From: Dolomitihabitans soli
GTDB lineage: Bacteria > Actinomycetota > Actinomycetes > Streptosporangiales > Streptosporangiaceae
Direction of reading: 5' to 3'
NCBI RefSeq assembly: GCF_022213955.1
Contig: NZ_JAKNTW010000010.1
Coordinates: forward strand, 248,001-312,000
Length of the DNA stretch: 64,000 nucleotides
Position numbers and translations under genes: made by a program. Of the stretch, positions 9,588-18,357 are shown piece by piece. Position 1 is the first letter of the stretch. Every line of letters begins with the position of its first letter. The notes beneath the pieces were generated by a model. It was given only the letters and a program-made list of their open reading frames with translations, was not told where the DNA came from and did no database searches.

Positions 9588-10306
9588 GCCCAGTCGGCCG
9601 CCGCCGGCACGCCCTCGACGCACCGCACGCCGGGCGGCGGCGCCGGCCGGTCGACCATGATCACCCGGACGCCGGACCGCCGCGCGGCGACCAGCTTGGC
9701 GGCGGTCATCGAACCGCCGCTGTCCTTGGTGACCAGCACGTCCAGCCGGTGCTCACGGATGAGGGCCAGCTCGCCCTCGACGGTGTACGGCCCGCGGCTG
9801 AGGATCACCTGGACGCCGGCCGGGACCGGCGGCTCGGGCGGGTCGACGGATCTGGCCAGGAACCAGGCGCCGGGAACTCCCGCGAACACCGGCAGGCTGC
9901 GGCGGCCGGTGGTGAGGAACACCCGGTCGTGCGGGCCGAGCAGTTCCGCGGCCCGCACGAGGTCGGGCACCCGGCGCCACGAGTCGCCCGGCTCCTCCCG
10001 CCAGCCCGGCCTGCGCAAGATCAGCAGGGGCACGCCCGTGCGCTCGGCGGCCTCGGCGGCGGAGGCGCTCATCCGGGCCGCGAAGGGGTGGGTGGCGTCC
10101 ACGACCGCGTCGACGCCTTCGGCGCGCAACCAGGCGGCCAGGCCGTCCGCGCCGCCGAACCCGCCCTCGCGGACCTCGCCGACGGGCAGGCGCGGGTTGG
10201 TCACCCGGCCCGCCAGCGACGACACCACGCGCACGCCCCGCCCGGCCAGCTCGGCGGCCAGGGCGCGAGCCTCCGCGGTGCCGCCCAGGATCAGGACGCG
10301 CCGCAC
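9578..10306 (-). CDS. cobK: Precorrin-6A (6X) reductase
   Basis: NADPH-dependent reduction of precorrin-6A to dihydro-precorrin-6 (precorrin-6B). The 242-residue protein starts with the Rossmann-like MRRVLILGGTAEARALAAEL and carries the family blocks DATHPFAARMSASAAEA, RVFLTTGRRSL, ILSRGPYTVEGE and TKDSGGSMTAAKLVAA. It is the third gene of a minus-strand run cobL-cobM-cobK; its start overlaps the end of cobM by 16 bases. Its 3' end meets cobIJ convergently. Length and motifs are ordinary for the family. Confidence 0.94.
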   Translation of the reverse strand: MRRVLILGGTAEARALAAELAGRGVRVVSSLAGRVTNPRLPVGEVREGGFGGADGLAAWLRAEGVDAVVDATHPFAARMSASAAEAAERTGVPLLILRRPGWREEPGDSWRRVPDLVRAAELLGPHDRVFLTTGRRSLPVFAGVPGAWFLARSVDPPEPPVPAGVQVILSRGPYTVEGELALIREHRLDVLVTKDSGGSMTAAKLVAARRSGVRVIMVDRPAPPPGVRCVEGVPAAADWAQG

Positions 10307-11034
10307 GCCCGGTCCCGCTCGGCGCTGTAGAGGTGGCTGCCGGGGAATCCGCTCGCCGTCAGCGCCCGGCCCACGACGATGACCGCGGTACGTCTGATCC
10401 CCGCCTCCTTCACCTGCGCCGCGATGTCCGACAGCGTGCCCCGCAGGATGACCTCGTCGTCGCGGCTGGCGTAGGCGACCACGGCGACCGGGCAGTCCTC
10501 GCCGTAGCCGGGCAGCAGTTCCGCCACCACCGCGTCGACCCGCTGGACGGCCAGGTGCAGCACCATCGTGGCGCGGCTGGCGCCCAGCGTCGCCAGATCC
10601 TCGCCCGGGGGCATCGGAGTGGCTCTGGCCGAGGTGCGGGTGAGGATGACCGTCTGCGCGACCCCCGGCACGGTCAGCTCGCGACGGAGCGTGGCGGCCG
10701 CCGCGGCGAAGGCCGGGACACCGGGAACGATCTCGTACGGCACGCCGAGCTCGTCGAGCCGGCGCATCTGCTCGGCCATCGCGCTGAAGATCGACGGGTC
10801 GCCGGAGTGCAACCGCGCCACGTCCAGGCCACAGGCGAGTTCCTCGACGATCTGGTCGAGGTTCAGGTCGGCGCTGTCGATCAGCCGGGCGCCCGGCGGG
10901 CAGGCGTCGAGCAGCTCACGCGGCACCAGCGAGCCCGCGTAGACGCACACCGGGGCGGACTCCAGGACCCGCAGCCCTCGCACGGTGATCAGGTCGGCCG
11001 CGCCGGGGCCGGCGCCGATGAAGTACACGGTCAT
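10291..11034 (-). CDS. cobM: Precorrin-4 C11-methyltransferase
   Basis: SAM-dependent C-11 methylation of precorrin-4. The 247 residues form one tetrapyrrole methylase domain: MTVYFIGAGPGAADLITVRG, VCVYAGSLVP, ARLHSGDPSIFSAMAEQM, VPYEIVPGVPAFAAAAA and a C-terminal VIVVGRAL. The ATG at 11034 overlaps the cobL stop in an ATGA junction, which fixes the start and implies translational coupling. The frame stays open far upstream, but that part lies inside cobL and is not coding. Confidence 0.95.
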   Translation of the reverse strand: MTVYFIGAGPGAADLITVRGLRVLESAPVCVYAGSLVPRELLDACPPGARLIDSADLNLDQIVEELACGLDVARLHSGDPSIFSAMAEQMRRLDELGVPYEIVPGVPAFAAAAATLRRELTVPGVAQTVILTRTSARATPMPPGEDLATLGASRATMVLHLAVQRVDAVVAELLPGYGEDCPVAVVAYASRDDEVILRGTLSDIAAQVKEAGIRRTAVIVVGRALTASGFPGSHLYSAERDRACGAS

Positions 11035-12197
11035 GTGTTTTCCTTCCTGACAGACCAGATGGTGACGGGCATCGCGGGACGCCAGCCGGTGAAGCCGCCG
11101 ACGGGGGCGGCCCGCTGTACGGCAAGCCGCACCAGCTCGCCGCCGAGCCGGCCGTACCAGCCCGCGACGACCGCCTCGGACTCCAGCGTGACGGCGTTGG
11201 CCACCAGCCGGCCGCCCGGCCGCAACGCCGCCCAGCAGGCCTCGACCTGGCCGGGGGCGGTGAGGCCGCCGCCGACGAAGACCGCGTCCGGCACGGGCAA
11301 CCCGTCCAGCGCGGCGGGCGCCCTGCCTTCGGCGACGCGCAGGGCGGGCACGCCGAGCGTGTCGGCGTTGCGCCGGACGCGGGCGGCCCGGTCGGGGTGA
11401 CTCTCCACGGCCACGGCCCGGCAGGCCGGGTGGGTGCGCATCCACTCGATCGCGATGCTTCCCGCGCCGGCGCCCACGTCCCACAGCAGGTCGCCGGGGA
11501 GCGGTGCGAGCCGCGACAGGCTCGCCGCGCGGACCTCGCGCTTGGTCAGCTGGCCGTCGTGTTCGAAGGCGTCGTCGGGCAGGCCGGGCACCCGGGCGAG
11601 GGGCTGGGCGTCCGGGGCGGCGACGCAGTCGACGGCGATCACCTGCAGACCGCTCTCGACGCCCGTCGACTCCGTCGGCGCGCCCAGGTCGGACAGGACG
11701 GTGACGCGGCTCGGGCCGTACCCGGCCGGGTCCAGCATGCCGGTGACGACCTCGGCCGAGCCGCCGAGCACCAGGATTCGGCGGCGGGGCTGCAGCGCGG
11801 CGCGCAGGGCGGCGGGCGGGCGGCCGACCAGGTTGACGACCTCGACGTTCTCCACGGGCCAGCCCAGGCGGGCACAGGCGAGCGACACCGACGACACGTG
11901 CGGCAGCACCCGGACCTCCCCGGCCCCGAGCAGCCGCACGAGCGTGCCGCCGATCCCGTGGAACATCGGGTCTCCGCTGGCCAGCACGCACACCGCGCGG
12001 CCGGCCAGCGAGTCCAGCAGGCCGGGCAGGTTCGGCAGCAGCGGCGACGGCAGCGGGACGCGCTCCGCGCCCGTGTCCGGCACCAGGGCCAGCTGACGGG
12101 CGCTGCCGACCACGACGTCGGTGGTCTCCACCGCGCGGCGCGAGGCGGGAACCAGCCCGTCCCAGCCGTCCGCGCCGATGCCCACGACTGTGATCAC
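11031..12197 (-). CDS. cobL: Precorrin-6Y C5,15-methyltransferase (decarboxylating)
   Basis: This bifunctional enzyme methylates C-5 and C-15 and removes the acetate carboxyl of ring C. The N-terminal half (about residues 1-200) is a tetrapyrrole methylase like CbiE: VITVVGIGADGWDGL, VVVGSARQLALV, VLASGDPMFHGIG. The C-terminal half is a Rossmann methyltransferase like CbiT: LTKREVRAASLSRLAPLPGD, DVGAGAGSIAIEW and AVFVGGG. I place the start at GTG 12197 (388 residues). There is no good ribosome site directly before it; the AAGGAG at 12239-12234 instead precedes a tiny reading frame that ends on this GTG. A start at ATG 12278 is possible but would add residues without family similarity. Confidence 0.93.
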   Translation of the reverse strand: MITVVGIGADGWDGLVPASRRAVETTDVVVGSARQLALVPDTGAERVPLPSPLLPNLPGLLDSLAGRAVCVLASGDPMFHGIGGTLVRLLGAGEVRVLPHVSSVSLACARLGWPVENVEVVNLVGRPPAALRAALQPRRRILVLGGSAEVVTGMLDPAGYGPSRVTVLSDLGAPTESTGVESGLQVIAVDCVAAPDAQPLARVPGLPDDAFEHDGQLTKREVRAASLSRLAPLPGDLLWDVGAGAGSIAIEWMRTHPACRAVAVESHPDRAARVRRNADTLGVPALRVAEGRAPAALDGLPVPDAVFVGGGLTAPGQVEACWAALRPGGRLVANAVTLESEAVVAGWYGRLGGELVRLAVQRAAPVGGFTGWRPAMPVTIWSVRKENT

Positions 12198-12229
12198 GCG
12201 TTGCCCAGCGGGCGGGCGGCTCGCTTCAC
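12194..12229 (-). CDS. Possible 11-residue leader peptide before cobL
   Basis: A GTG at 12229 lies four bases after AAGGAG (12239-12234) and opens an 11-codon frame, VKRAARPLGNA. It ends with TGA overlapping the cobL GTG (GTGA). It is the only start well placed for that ribosome site, since the nearby ATG is followed at once by TGA. This could be a short coupling or sensing leader, or the real cobL start could be elsewhere. There is no homology support. Confidence 0.35.
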   Translation of the reverse strand: MKRAARPLGNA

Positions 12230-12293
12230 ATATCTCCTTAAAGCCTGATAGCAGGAAATATCGTACAAGTCGCCACATGGCACACTGTGACGG

Positions 12294-13022
12294 GTGAAGC
12301 GGCTATTGATCATCGGCATCGGCGCGGGCGATCCCGACCATCTCACCCTCCAGGGAGCGAAGGCCATCGCCGCCACCGATGTGTTCTTCGTCATCGGCAA
12401 GGGCGAGGAGAAGGACGACCTGGTACGGCTGCGCAGACGCCTCGTCGAGGAGCACGGCCGCCTGCCGTACCGGATCGTCGAAGGCCGCGACCCCGAGCGG
12501 GACCGGACCGCGACCGCCTACGCCGAGGCCGTCGAGGGCTGGCGGCTCCGGCGGGCGGAGCTGTACGAGCGGATGATCGACGACGCGCTCGCCGACGGCG
12601 AGACCGGCGCGTTCCTGGTCTGGGGAGATCCCGGCCTCTACGACAGCACCCTGGCGATCCTGGAGCGGCTGCCGTTCCCGTTCGAGGTGGTCCCCGGGAT
12701 CAGCGCCGTGTCCGCGCTGACCGCACGGCATCGCACCTCCCTCACCCAGGTCGCCCGGCCCGTGCACATCACCACCGGCCGCCGCCTGGCCGAGGAGGGC
12801 GCCACAGCGGACGACATGGTCGTCATGCTCGACGCCCGCTGCGCCTTCGCCGGGATGGACGACTTCTACATCTACTGGGGCGCCTACCTGGGGACCGACG
12901 ACGAGATCCTCGTACAGGGGCCGGTGAGCGAGGTCGGCGACCGGATCCGCGAACTCCGGGCCGAGGCGCGGGACCACAAGGGCTGGATCATGGACACCTA
13001 CCTGCTCCGCCGGCTCACATAG
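12294..13022 (+). CDS. cobF: Precorrin-6A synthase (deacetylating), C1-methyltransferase
   Basis: CobF methylates C-1 of precorrin-5 and releases acetate, a step specific to the aerobic pathway. The 242-residue chain starts at GTG 12294 (MKRLLIIGIGAGDPDHLTLQGAKAI) and shows FLVWGDPGLYDSTLAIL, FEVVPGISAVSALTARH and the C-terminal DDFYIYWGAYLGTDDE typical of CobF. It is divergent from cobL, with about 95 bases between the starts. No clear ribosome site precedes the GTG, so leaderless translation is possible. Confidence 0.94.
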   Translation: MKRLLIIGIGAGDPDHLTLQGAKAIAATDVFFVIGKGEEKDDLVRLRRRLVEEHGRLPYRIVEGRDPERDRTATAYAEAVEGWRLRRAELYERMIDDALADGETGAFLVWGDPGLYDSTLAILERLPFPFEVVPGISAVSALTARHRTSLTQVARPVHITTGRRLAEEGATADDMVVMLDARCAFAGMDDFYIYWGAYLGTDDEILVQGPVSEVGDRIRELRAEARDHKGWIMDTYLLRRLT

Positions 13023-13296
13023 CGGTCGCGAGCCGGGCCGCCGCCAATTCCGGTGACCCGCTCCTGGTAGGTGCCGGCCAGCGCCACGATGCGGTCCGCG
13101 AGCCGGCGCGCGATCGAAGCACTCCGTAAGCACCACCCACCGTGACCGCACCGTCCTCAGCGCCTCCCATGGCCAGATGCGAGGCCAGGGCGGGAGTTCG
13201 ATGAGCTACCGAGGCCAGGCCCCCGGTAGCCGCAATCCGGGACCGCCCCGGGCATTTGTGGCAGCATGATCGAATCATTGAGATAGGGGAGGGCGC
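13023..13296 (+). other. Intergenic, 274 bases, no convincing gene
   Basis: No complete gene was recognised. The minus strand has a short coding-like patch at about 13000-13110 (RIVALAGTYQERVTGIGGG) that runs into the cobF end without a start. It may be the decayed tail of a lost gene. A purine-rich GGGGAGGG just before 13297 is the likely ribosome site of the next gene. Confidence 0.4.
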
Positions 13297-14349
13297 TTGG
13301 TCGTTTTCGCCTGTGTGGGGTGCGGTGCTGTGGTGACCGCGCGACTATCGCGGGTGGCGCTGCCCGACCATGCCGACCAAACGTACGGCCATGACCTGCT
13401 CCCCGGGTTTCTGGAGCCTGGGACGTACGCGGTGAACCCTGCGCCTTCCGGACCACCGTGGCGGCTGTGGGACGAGGTCGGCGCCGAGGAGGCGGAAGCC
13501 CGTGGCGTGTACGCGCCGGTGTACTCCCTGCCGTACGGGCCCTCGGGACAGGTCGGGGTCGCGCCGGGCGATGTCCGCGGAACCGTCCTCATTCCGGAGC
13601 GGTGCGATGGCCTCTGCTGTGGCTGGGACAGCCGGAACGGCCCCAACCTGGCGTGCGCAGAGTGCGGGCGTGCGGTGGCTACCCGGATTGACGACTGCGG
13701 GATCTGGCAGGTGGTGTGGTTGGACCCGCGCGCCGTGTGTCCTGTCGCCGTAGACGGCCCCGCTCATCAGGTGGTCGGCTGGGAGATGCTGCGGAAGGCG
13801 TATCCGGACACGCCGCCCGTTGATCAGCTCGGATTCTGGAGCCCGGTGTGGGCTGCCGCGGTCTCGGTGGCGCTGGCCCACCTGCTGGCGGTGTCGGGCG
13901 GTATGCGGGTGGTCGCTTCTGATGGATTTGCCGCCGAGGTCTTTCGCAGAGCGCTCGACGCGCTGCTCCCTCCAGGACCGCCCGAGCGGCACCTCGTCCT
14001 GGCCGGGCCCGGCCTGCCCGACGTGATCACGGACATCGCCTTGGTGCCGCGGCATCCGCAGACCGGCGAGGTGTGGCCGTGCGGCGCGGAAGCGGTGGTT
14101 CCGCTGGCCGCTGACGTGTGGATGTACATGGCCTTCAACGACGATCGGCGGCTTGGTCCAGCGGCGGCCGGGATGCCCGACGACGTCCACCGCGACGATC
14201 CCCTGCCGCTGCTGCCTTACAGCTCATTCAGCCCTGATTCAGAGGTGTTTCTCAGCACGCTGGCGCGGCTCCCGGCAACCCGTGAGCCGTGGTTGCGTGC
14301 CATCTACGATCGTGTGGCGGATCATCGACCCAGCTTGCCGTTCTTCTAG
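13297..14349 (+). CDS. Cysteine-rich hypothetical protein
   Basis: A 350-residue soluble protein of unknown function. The probable TTG start at 13297 lies just after GGGGAGGG. Near the N-terminus is an FACVGCGAVVTARLSRV segment, and around residues 103-122 are two further cysteine clusters (CDGLCCGWDSRNGPNLAC, AECG). These resemble metal-binding knuckles, although the pattern is not a named zinc finger I can identify. The middle holds an alanine/valine-rich helix (VWAAAVSVALAHLLAVSGG). The C-terminus ends in SLPFF. No signal peptide is evident. The next gene is on the opposite strand, so it appears to be a single-gene unit. Confidence 0.75.
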   Translation: MVVFACVGCGAVVTARLSRVALPDHADQTYGHDLLPGFLEPGTYAVNPAPSGPPWRLWDEVGAEEAEARGVYAPVYSLPYGPSGQVGVAPGDVRGTVLIPERCDGLCCGWDSRNGPNLACAECGRAVATRIDDCGIWQVVWLDPRAVCPVAVDGPAHQVVGWEMLRKAYPDTPPVDQLGFWSPVWAAAVSVALAHLLAVSGGMRVVASDGFAAEVFRRALDALLPPGPPERHLVLAGPGLPDVITDIALVPRHPQTGEVWPCGAEAVVPLAADVWMYMAFNDDRRLGPAAAGMPDDVHRDDPLPLLPYSSFSPDSEVFLSTLARLPATREPWLRAIYDRVADHRPSLPFF

Positions 14350-14506
14350 CTGATACACCATTAGACCGGAGGCCCACCCGTTTCCGCCGCGCCGCATCGA
14401 CCCCCTCCGGCCTTGCGTTTCGTGGCCCTGCCGCCCCGGTAAACGCCTTTCAGTAAGAGCCCCGCACCGAGCCTTTCCCCCGCGGATCCCGGCGCCTGCG
14501 GGCCGT

Positions 14507-15652
14507 TCACTGCACGAGCAGGCCGCGGGCGCGCAGGTCGTCGAGCACGTACTGTGGCAGCGCGGGGCACTTCCACACGTGCACCTCCTTGAGCGAGGGC
14601 AGGTCGACGAGCGGGTACAGGTCCGCCAGCGAGGGACAGTCCGCCACGTCCAGCCTCTCCAGATGGAGCAGCCCGGAGATCGGGGCGAGATCCGTCAGGT
14701 CCAGGCCCTGGACGGTCAGCTGGCGCAGGGCGGGCATCCGGGCGAGCGCGGAGAAGTCCGTCAGGTCCTCGGCGTAGGCCAGGCTGACCTCCTCCATCGA
14801 CGGGTGGCCTTCGAGCCCGTCCAGCGTGGTGAGCCCCTGGGTGTTGTCAATGTGCACCCCGGTCAGCGCGGGCAGCCGGGACAGGGGGCGCAGGTCGGGC
14901 AGTTTCGCGTAAGGCAGGCCGAGTCTCTCCAGGTGGGGGTGGTGGCCCAGGCCGTCCAGGCTCTTCAGGTTCGTGCAGCCGCCTAGGTACAGGATCTCCA
15001 GTGCGGGCATGGCGGCGATGCCGTCGAGGCTCTTCAGCCGCGCGCAGTGCATGTGCAGCTCGGTGACGGCGGCGAGGCCGTACAGCCCCTCCAGGGTCGT
15101 GATCTTAGTAAGGCTCACGTCCAGCTCAGTCAGATTGCCTAGCCCCGACAGCGGCCGGATGTCCTCGATGAACCGGCAGTTGTTGAGGCTGAGGATTTCG
15201 AGCTGGTCGAAGGCCTCCGCGACGCCTTCGACGCTCCGCACCCCGCTGCTGCGCAGGTCGAGCCTTCGCAGGTTCCGCAGGCCGAACAGCGGCGAGATGT
15301 CGGCGACCCCGCGGCAGGCCGTCAGCCGCAGCGTCTCCAGGTCGGAGAGGCCGGCCAGCGGGGTCAGGTCGGTAACGGCCGCGCAGCCGTCCAGTTCCAA
15401 CTCCACCAGGCCGGTCAGGGCGGCCAGTTCGGACAGATCCGTCAGTGCCTTGCAGTGGTCGAGACGCAGGGTCCGCAACATTGTCAGGTGCCGCAGGCCT
15501 TTGAGCCTGTCACGCCTGCGCACCGTCAACTCCGTACGCCCCTCCGCCTCGAAGGCGGGGGCGAGCCGGTGCTCGGCGAAGGCGTCCGGGTCGGGGTCCT
15601 TCGGCCAGAGCCGGAGCAGGCGGTCGGTCTGGGGTAACGAGGCGGGTTTCAT
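14507..15652 (-). CDS. Leucine-rich repeat protein
   Basis: A 381-residue protein made almost wholly of about 14 leucine-rich repeats of 22-24 residues, after an N-terminal cap of about 50 residues (MKPASLPQTDRLLRLWPKD). Typical units are LTMLRTLRLDHCKALTDLSE and LAALTGLVELELDGCAAVTD. The cysteine/asparagine position and LTDLSPL-type ends resemble the internalin/SDS22-like bacterial class. There is no signal peptide, membrane segment or LPXTG motif, so it is probably cytoplasmic and serves as a binding scaffold. No partner gene is evident next to it. Function unknown. Confidence 0.85.
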   Translation of the reverse strand: MKPASLPQTDRLLRLWPKDPDPDAFAEHRLAPAFEAEGRTELTVRRRDRLKGLRHLTMLRTLRLDHCKALTDLSELAALTGLVELELDGCAAVTDLTPLAGLSDLETLRLTACRGVADISPLFGLRNLRRLDLRSSGVRSVEGVAEAFDQLEILSLNNCRFIEDIRPLSGLGNLTELDVSLTKITTLEGLYGLAAVTELHMHCARLKSLDGIAAMPALEILYLGGCTNLKSLDGLGHHPHLERLGLPYAKLPDLRPLSRLPALTGVHIDNTQGLTTLDGLEGHPSMEEVSLAYAEDLTDFSALARMPALRQLTVQGLDLTDLAPISGLLHLERLDVADCPSLADLYPLVDLPSLKEVHVWKCPALPQYVLDDLRARGLLVQ

Positions 15653-16072
15653 GCCACGGCACCCTACGGGAGTCCTGCACGAGCACGAACGGCTCGGCCA
15701 CAGCTGTCTTCACAACCGGCGGCCTCTAGCTGGGGATAACATCTGGCGGCTAAAACGGACCGTGATCGTCTTCTGACGGGGTGGTACGGCTACATCGAGG
15801 GCGCCATCAGATCAGGCGAAGCCGCAGGGCCACGATCATCGCCTCCCGACCGACGAACCGAGTGTGGGGGCGCCGGCACCGGCCCTCCCACCCACCTATG
15901 GGTCCACACCACTCGAAATCGTCCCACGCCGTCCCACCCTGGCCGAGGCTCCGCAGGTCACGCCTAAGGTGATGTCCCGCCCATCCCCGCCCGGCACAGG
16001 TCCGTTGTGGTCGGGCCCCAGCATGCGAAGAGTTATCGGCGAAAGAACCGCGCTATTCACGGGGAGGAATCA
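15653..16072 (+). other. Intergenic, 420 bases
   Basis: Control region between the divergent LRR gene and the secreted-protein gene at 16073. Open frames here (for example 15864-16076) have no coding character that I trust. GGGGAGGA at 16061-16068 is the ribosome site for 16073. Nothing else was recognised. Confidence 0.5.
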
Positions 16073-16525
16073 ATGAAGCCAACTCGAAGGATCGTCGGCA
16101 TGCTGGCGGTGGGTGCAATGGCGAGTGTCATGCTGGCGGCCGCACCAGCCAGTGCGGCCGAGTCGCCGGCGCCCATTCCCGCCTACAAAACCCCGGCTGT
16201 ATGGGCCGCCGAAACCCCTGCGCTTTGGAAGACAGCCGCCCACGACTACAGGACCGACTCCGGGATATCCCCAGAGGCCGCAATCGAGAAAGCCAGCGCA
16301 GCCAGCAGGATCAAGCCATTCATAGAATTCGTCAAGAAAAACTGGCCCCGAATCTCAAAAGCCGCCAAGGCTTCCGGAAAGTGGGCCTGGTACAAGGCGA
16401 ATATTTGTGCCGGCGGGGCTTCCTGGTCCATCTACCGGTGGTCGAAGGGAGATACCATACTCCTGGTGACAAATAAAACGGAGGCAGCGATCAGGGCCGT
16501 TCACGGGTGCATCAAGGCGCTCTAG
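16073..16525 (+). CDS. Small secreted protein, function unknown
   Basis: 150 residues from ATG 16073, four bases after a strong GGGGAGGA ribosome site. The N-terminus is a Sec signal peptide: basic MKPTRR, hydrophobic IVGMLAVGAMASVMLAAA, and cleavage after ASA (PASAAES). The mature part is helical and basic (FVKKNWPRISKAAKASGKWAWYK), with two cysteines (ICAGG and HGCIKAL) that could form one disulfide. Small size, positive charge and Trp/Lys content would suit an antimicrobial or cell-wall protein, but this is a guess; no family is recognised. A very stable inverted repeat follows 9 bases after the stop. Confidence 0.75.
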   Translation: MKPTRRIVGMLAVGAMASVMLAAAPASAAESPAPIPAYKTPAVWAAETPALWKTAAHDYRTDSGISPEAAIEKASAASRIKPFIEFVKKNWPRISKAAKASGKWAWYKANICAGGASWSIYRWSKGDTILLVTNKTEAAIRAVHGCIKAL

Positions 16526-16533
16526 CTCCGCGT

Positions 16534-16575
16534 GGTCTCGGCCTGGCCGCTAGTTGATATGGCCAGGCCGAGACC
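16534..16575 (+). terminator. Strong hairpin after the secreted-protein gene
   Basis: GGTCTCGGCCTGGCC (16534-16548) and its exact reverse complement (16561-16575) form a perfect 15-base-pair stem with a 12-base loop. There is no T-run, as is common in actinomycete terminators. It lies between the 16073 gene and the convergent gene ending at 16684 and could serve both strands. Confidence 0.75.
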
Positions 16576-16683
16576 CTGAGTGCCTTCTTACCAGTGACCG
16601 CTGGCCATGCGAAGTCGGAGACGCCGGTAGACGGCGAGGAAGTATCGATCACACCCTTCCTGCATGTCGTCACCACCGTTTTC

Positions 16684-18357
16684 TCAATCGGCCGTCAGGA
16701 GAATAGGGCGGGTGCTGATCTCGGCGAAGTCGCCCGGCCTGACCGGTGTGGCGGTACCGTCCAATCTCAGGAGCCGCGTGGTGTGGGGCGGGACGGATGT
16801 GGATGCGGTACCGGCGTGAGTCCAACGTAGTACGGCGGGTCGATACCGGCCGTCGACGTCGGGTATGGAGAATTCGCACTGCCATACATTGGCCGGTAGC
16901 TGAATGGCGGTACCCTGCCCACATGCGCGAATCCGAGATCGGGTTAGCCACCGCTGCAACTGCTCCACCGCCAGCGCGGCCCTGGTCGGCGCAGCTCCGG
17001 GGACCTGCAGGGTCAGCGGAAGAGTCCTGGCGCCCCAGGCGTAGAAATAGGTACGGCTGAGATTCACGTTGACGCTGCCGTACAATCCGGTCAGATAGAA
17101 GCGGGTCGCATGGTCGATCGCGCGTTCCTCGTCGAGTGGTCGTTGCAGGACAATGTCGTGAGTCGTCCCGGTGCTCCATATGGGAGGATGCACGCCGGCT
17201 TGGTGCATCGTCCGGTAAGCCGCGTCCAGGATCGCCAGCATGGTCTCCGGAGGATCGGAGGCGGAGCGCTGGTGAAGCTTCACACTGGCGACGTCACAGT
17301 GCCCGTAACCTCCAGCCTCGGCGAACTGGCGCAGAAAGCCCTGCCCTTCTGAGTTCCATAGTCGACCTACCCCCGGGCACACTACTATCGCACCGGGATC
17401 GGCCTGCTTGATGATCTGGTTAGCCTGCCGTGTCATCTCCACCAGGGTCGCCGTGTCGCCGTTATAGAATCGGGAATCATTCGCGACCGGCCATAGCTCA
17501 TAAGCTTCCATCCGGCCCCTGTATCGCCCGGCGAGAGCGCGGACGAACCGCCGCCAATTCGCCAAGTCATCCGGCGGTGCCGCCCGGGCACCTTCGGGAT
17601 AGGCCATTCGCGGGGCCTTGAGTGCGGCCCAGGCGGGCGTGCCGCCGATGACGAACAGGGCCGGCAGCCCAGCACGCTGGGCGCCATTCACCAGGCGATC
17701 TAGAACGGACCAGTCGTATTCACCCCGGCGCGGCTCCAGGTTGGCCCATCGGGTCTGGCTGTCCCAAAACCGGACGGACCCCACCCGGAAGCTCGGCATC
17801 TCTCCGGTGTTCGTGTTCATCGTCACGCCGAACCTGGCCGGCTGCACCGGCCGGGGTGCCACGACCCAGCTCGGGCCGCTGACCCATTGCGGCGACGCCG
17901 GTCTGGGCGCCGTCCCGAACGGCCCTTGTGATGACACCGTGCCGAACGAGATGATCAACGACGCGATCAGCACACCGGTGAGGGTTCTTCGCTTTGACCG
18001 CGCCGACCCCACCCCTGGTACGGCTGTCGCCGTTTCGGCAGGGTCCGTATTAGGGATCACGAGTGCAGGCAAGGGTGCGGTGGGGCTGGCGGGCAGAGGG
18101 CCGGCGGCGCGAATTCCCTCGTCGAAGGCCCACGCCCGTGCGAGGTCCCGGAGTTCCGGCTCGGTGGCGCCGCACACTCGCGCGATCCGTGTCACGACGC
18201 CGACGTCCGGCGGTCTGGCCTTGCCCGTGCAGTAGCGGTGTAGCGTCGAACTGCTGATATAGGTCCTTCGGGCGAGGTCGGCATAGCTCTGCCCGCTACG
18301 TTCCTTCAAGCTTTGCAGGAGTTGCGCGAGAGCCGACCCCGTACGTGGCGTCCCCAC
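16684..18357 (-). CDS. Membrane-anchored HTH protein with degenerate glycosidase-like outer domain
   Basis: 557 residues with three parts. Residues about 8-75 are an XRE/Cro-type helix-turn-helix (YADLARRTYISSSTLHRYCTGKARPP). A Pro/Ala linker leads to one membrane helix at about 126-142 (LTGVLIASLIISFG). Residues about 172-500 resemble a TIM-barrel glycoside hydrolase of the GH39/GH5 kind: RVGSVRFWDSQTRWANLEPRRGEYDW, ALFVIGGTPAW, YELWPVAND. In active members the acid/base glutamate sits in a W-N-E-P motif; here that place reads WPVAND (about 289-294). The usual nucleophile region reads IWSTGTTHD, without a glutamate. It may therefore be a sugar-sensing pseudoenzyme signalling to a cytoplasmic DNA-binding head. 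Family assignment of the barrel is moderate; the three-part layout is clear. Confidence 0.75.
   Translation of the reverse strand: MGTPRTGSALAQLLQSLKERSGQSYADLARRTYISSSTLHRYCTGKARPPDVGVVTRIARVCGATEPELRDLARAWAFDEGIRAAGPLPASPTAPLPALVIPNTDPAETATAVPGVGSARSKRRTLTGVLIASLIISFGTVSSQGPFGTAPRPASPQWVSGPSWVVAPRPVQPARFGVTMNTNTGEMPSFRVGSVRFWDSQTRWANLEPRRGEYDWSVLDRLVNGAQRAGLPALFVIGGTPAWAALKAPRMAYPEGARAAPPDDLANWRRFVRALAGRYRGRMEAYELWPVANDSRFYNGDTATLVEMTRQANQIIKQADPGAIVVCPGVGRLWNSEGQGFLRQFAEAGGYGHCDVASVKLHQRSASDPPETMLAILDAAYRTMHQAGVHPPIWSTGTTHDIVLQRPLDEERAIDHATRFYLTGLYGSVNVNLSRTYFYAWGARTLPLTLQVPGAAPTRAALAVEQLQRWLTRSRIRACGQGTAIQLPANVWQCEFSIPDVDGRYRPAVLRWTHAGTASTSVPPHTTRLLRLDGTATPVRPGDFAEISTRPILLTAD

Noticed and set aside
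13000-13110. Minus-strand coding-like patch (RIVALAGTYQERVTGIGGG)
   Set aside because: No start, overlaps the cobF 3' end, and the upstream part changes frame; too little for a gene call.
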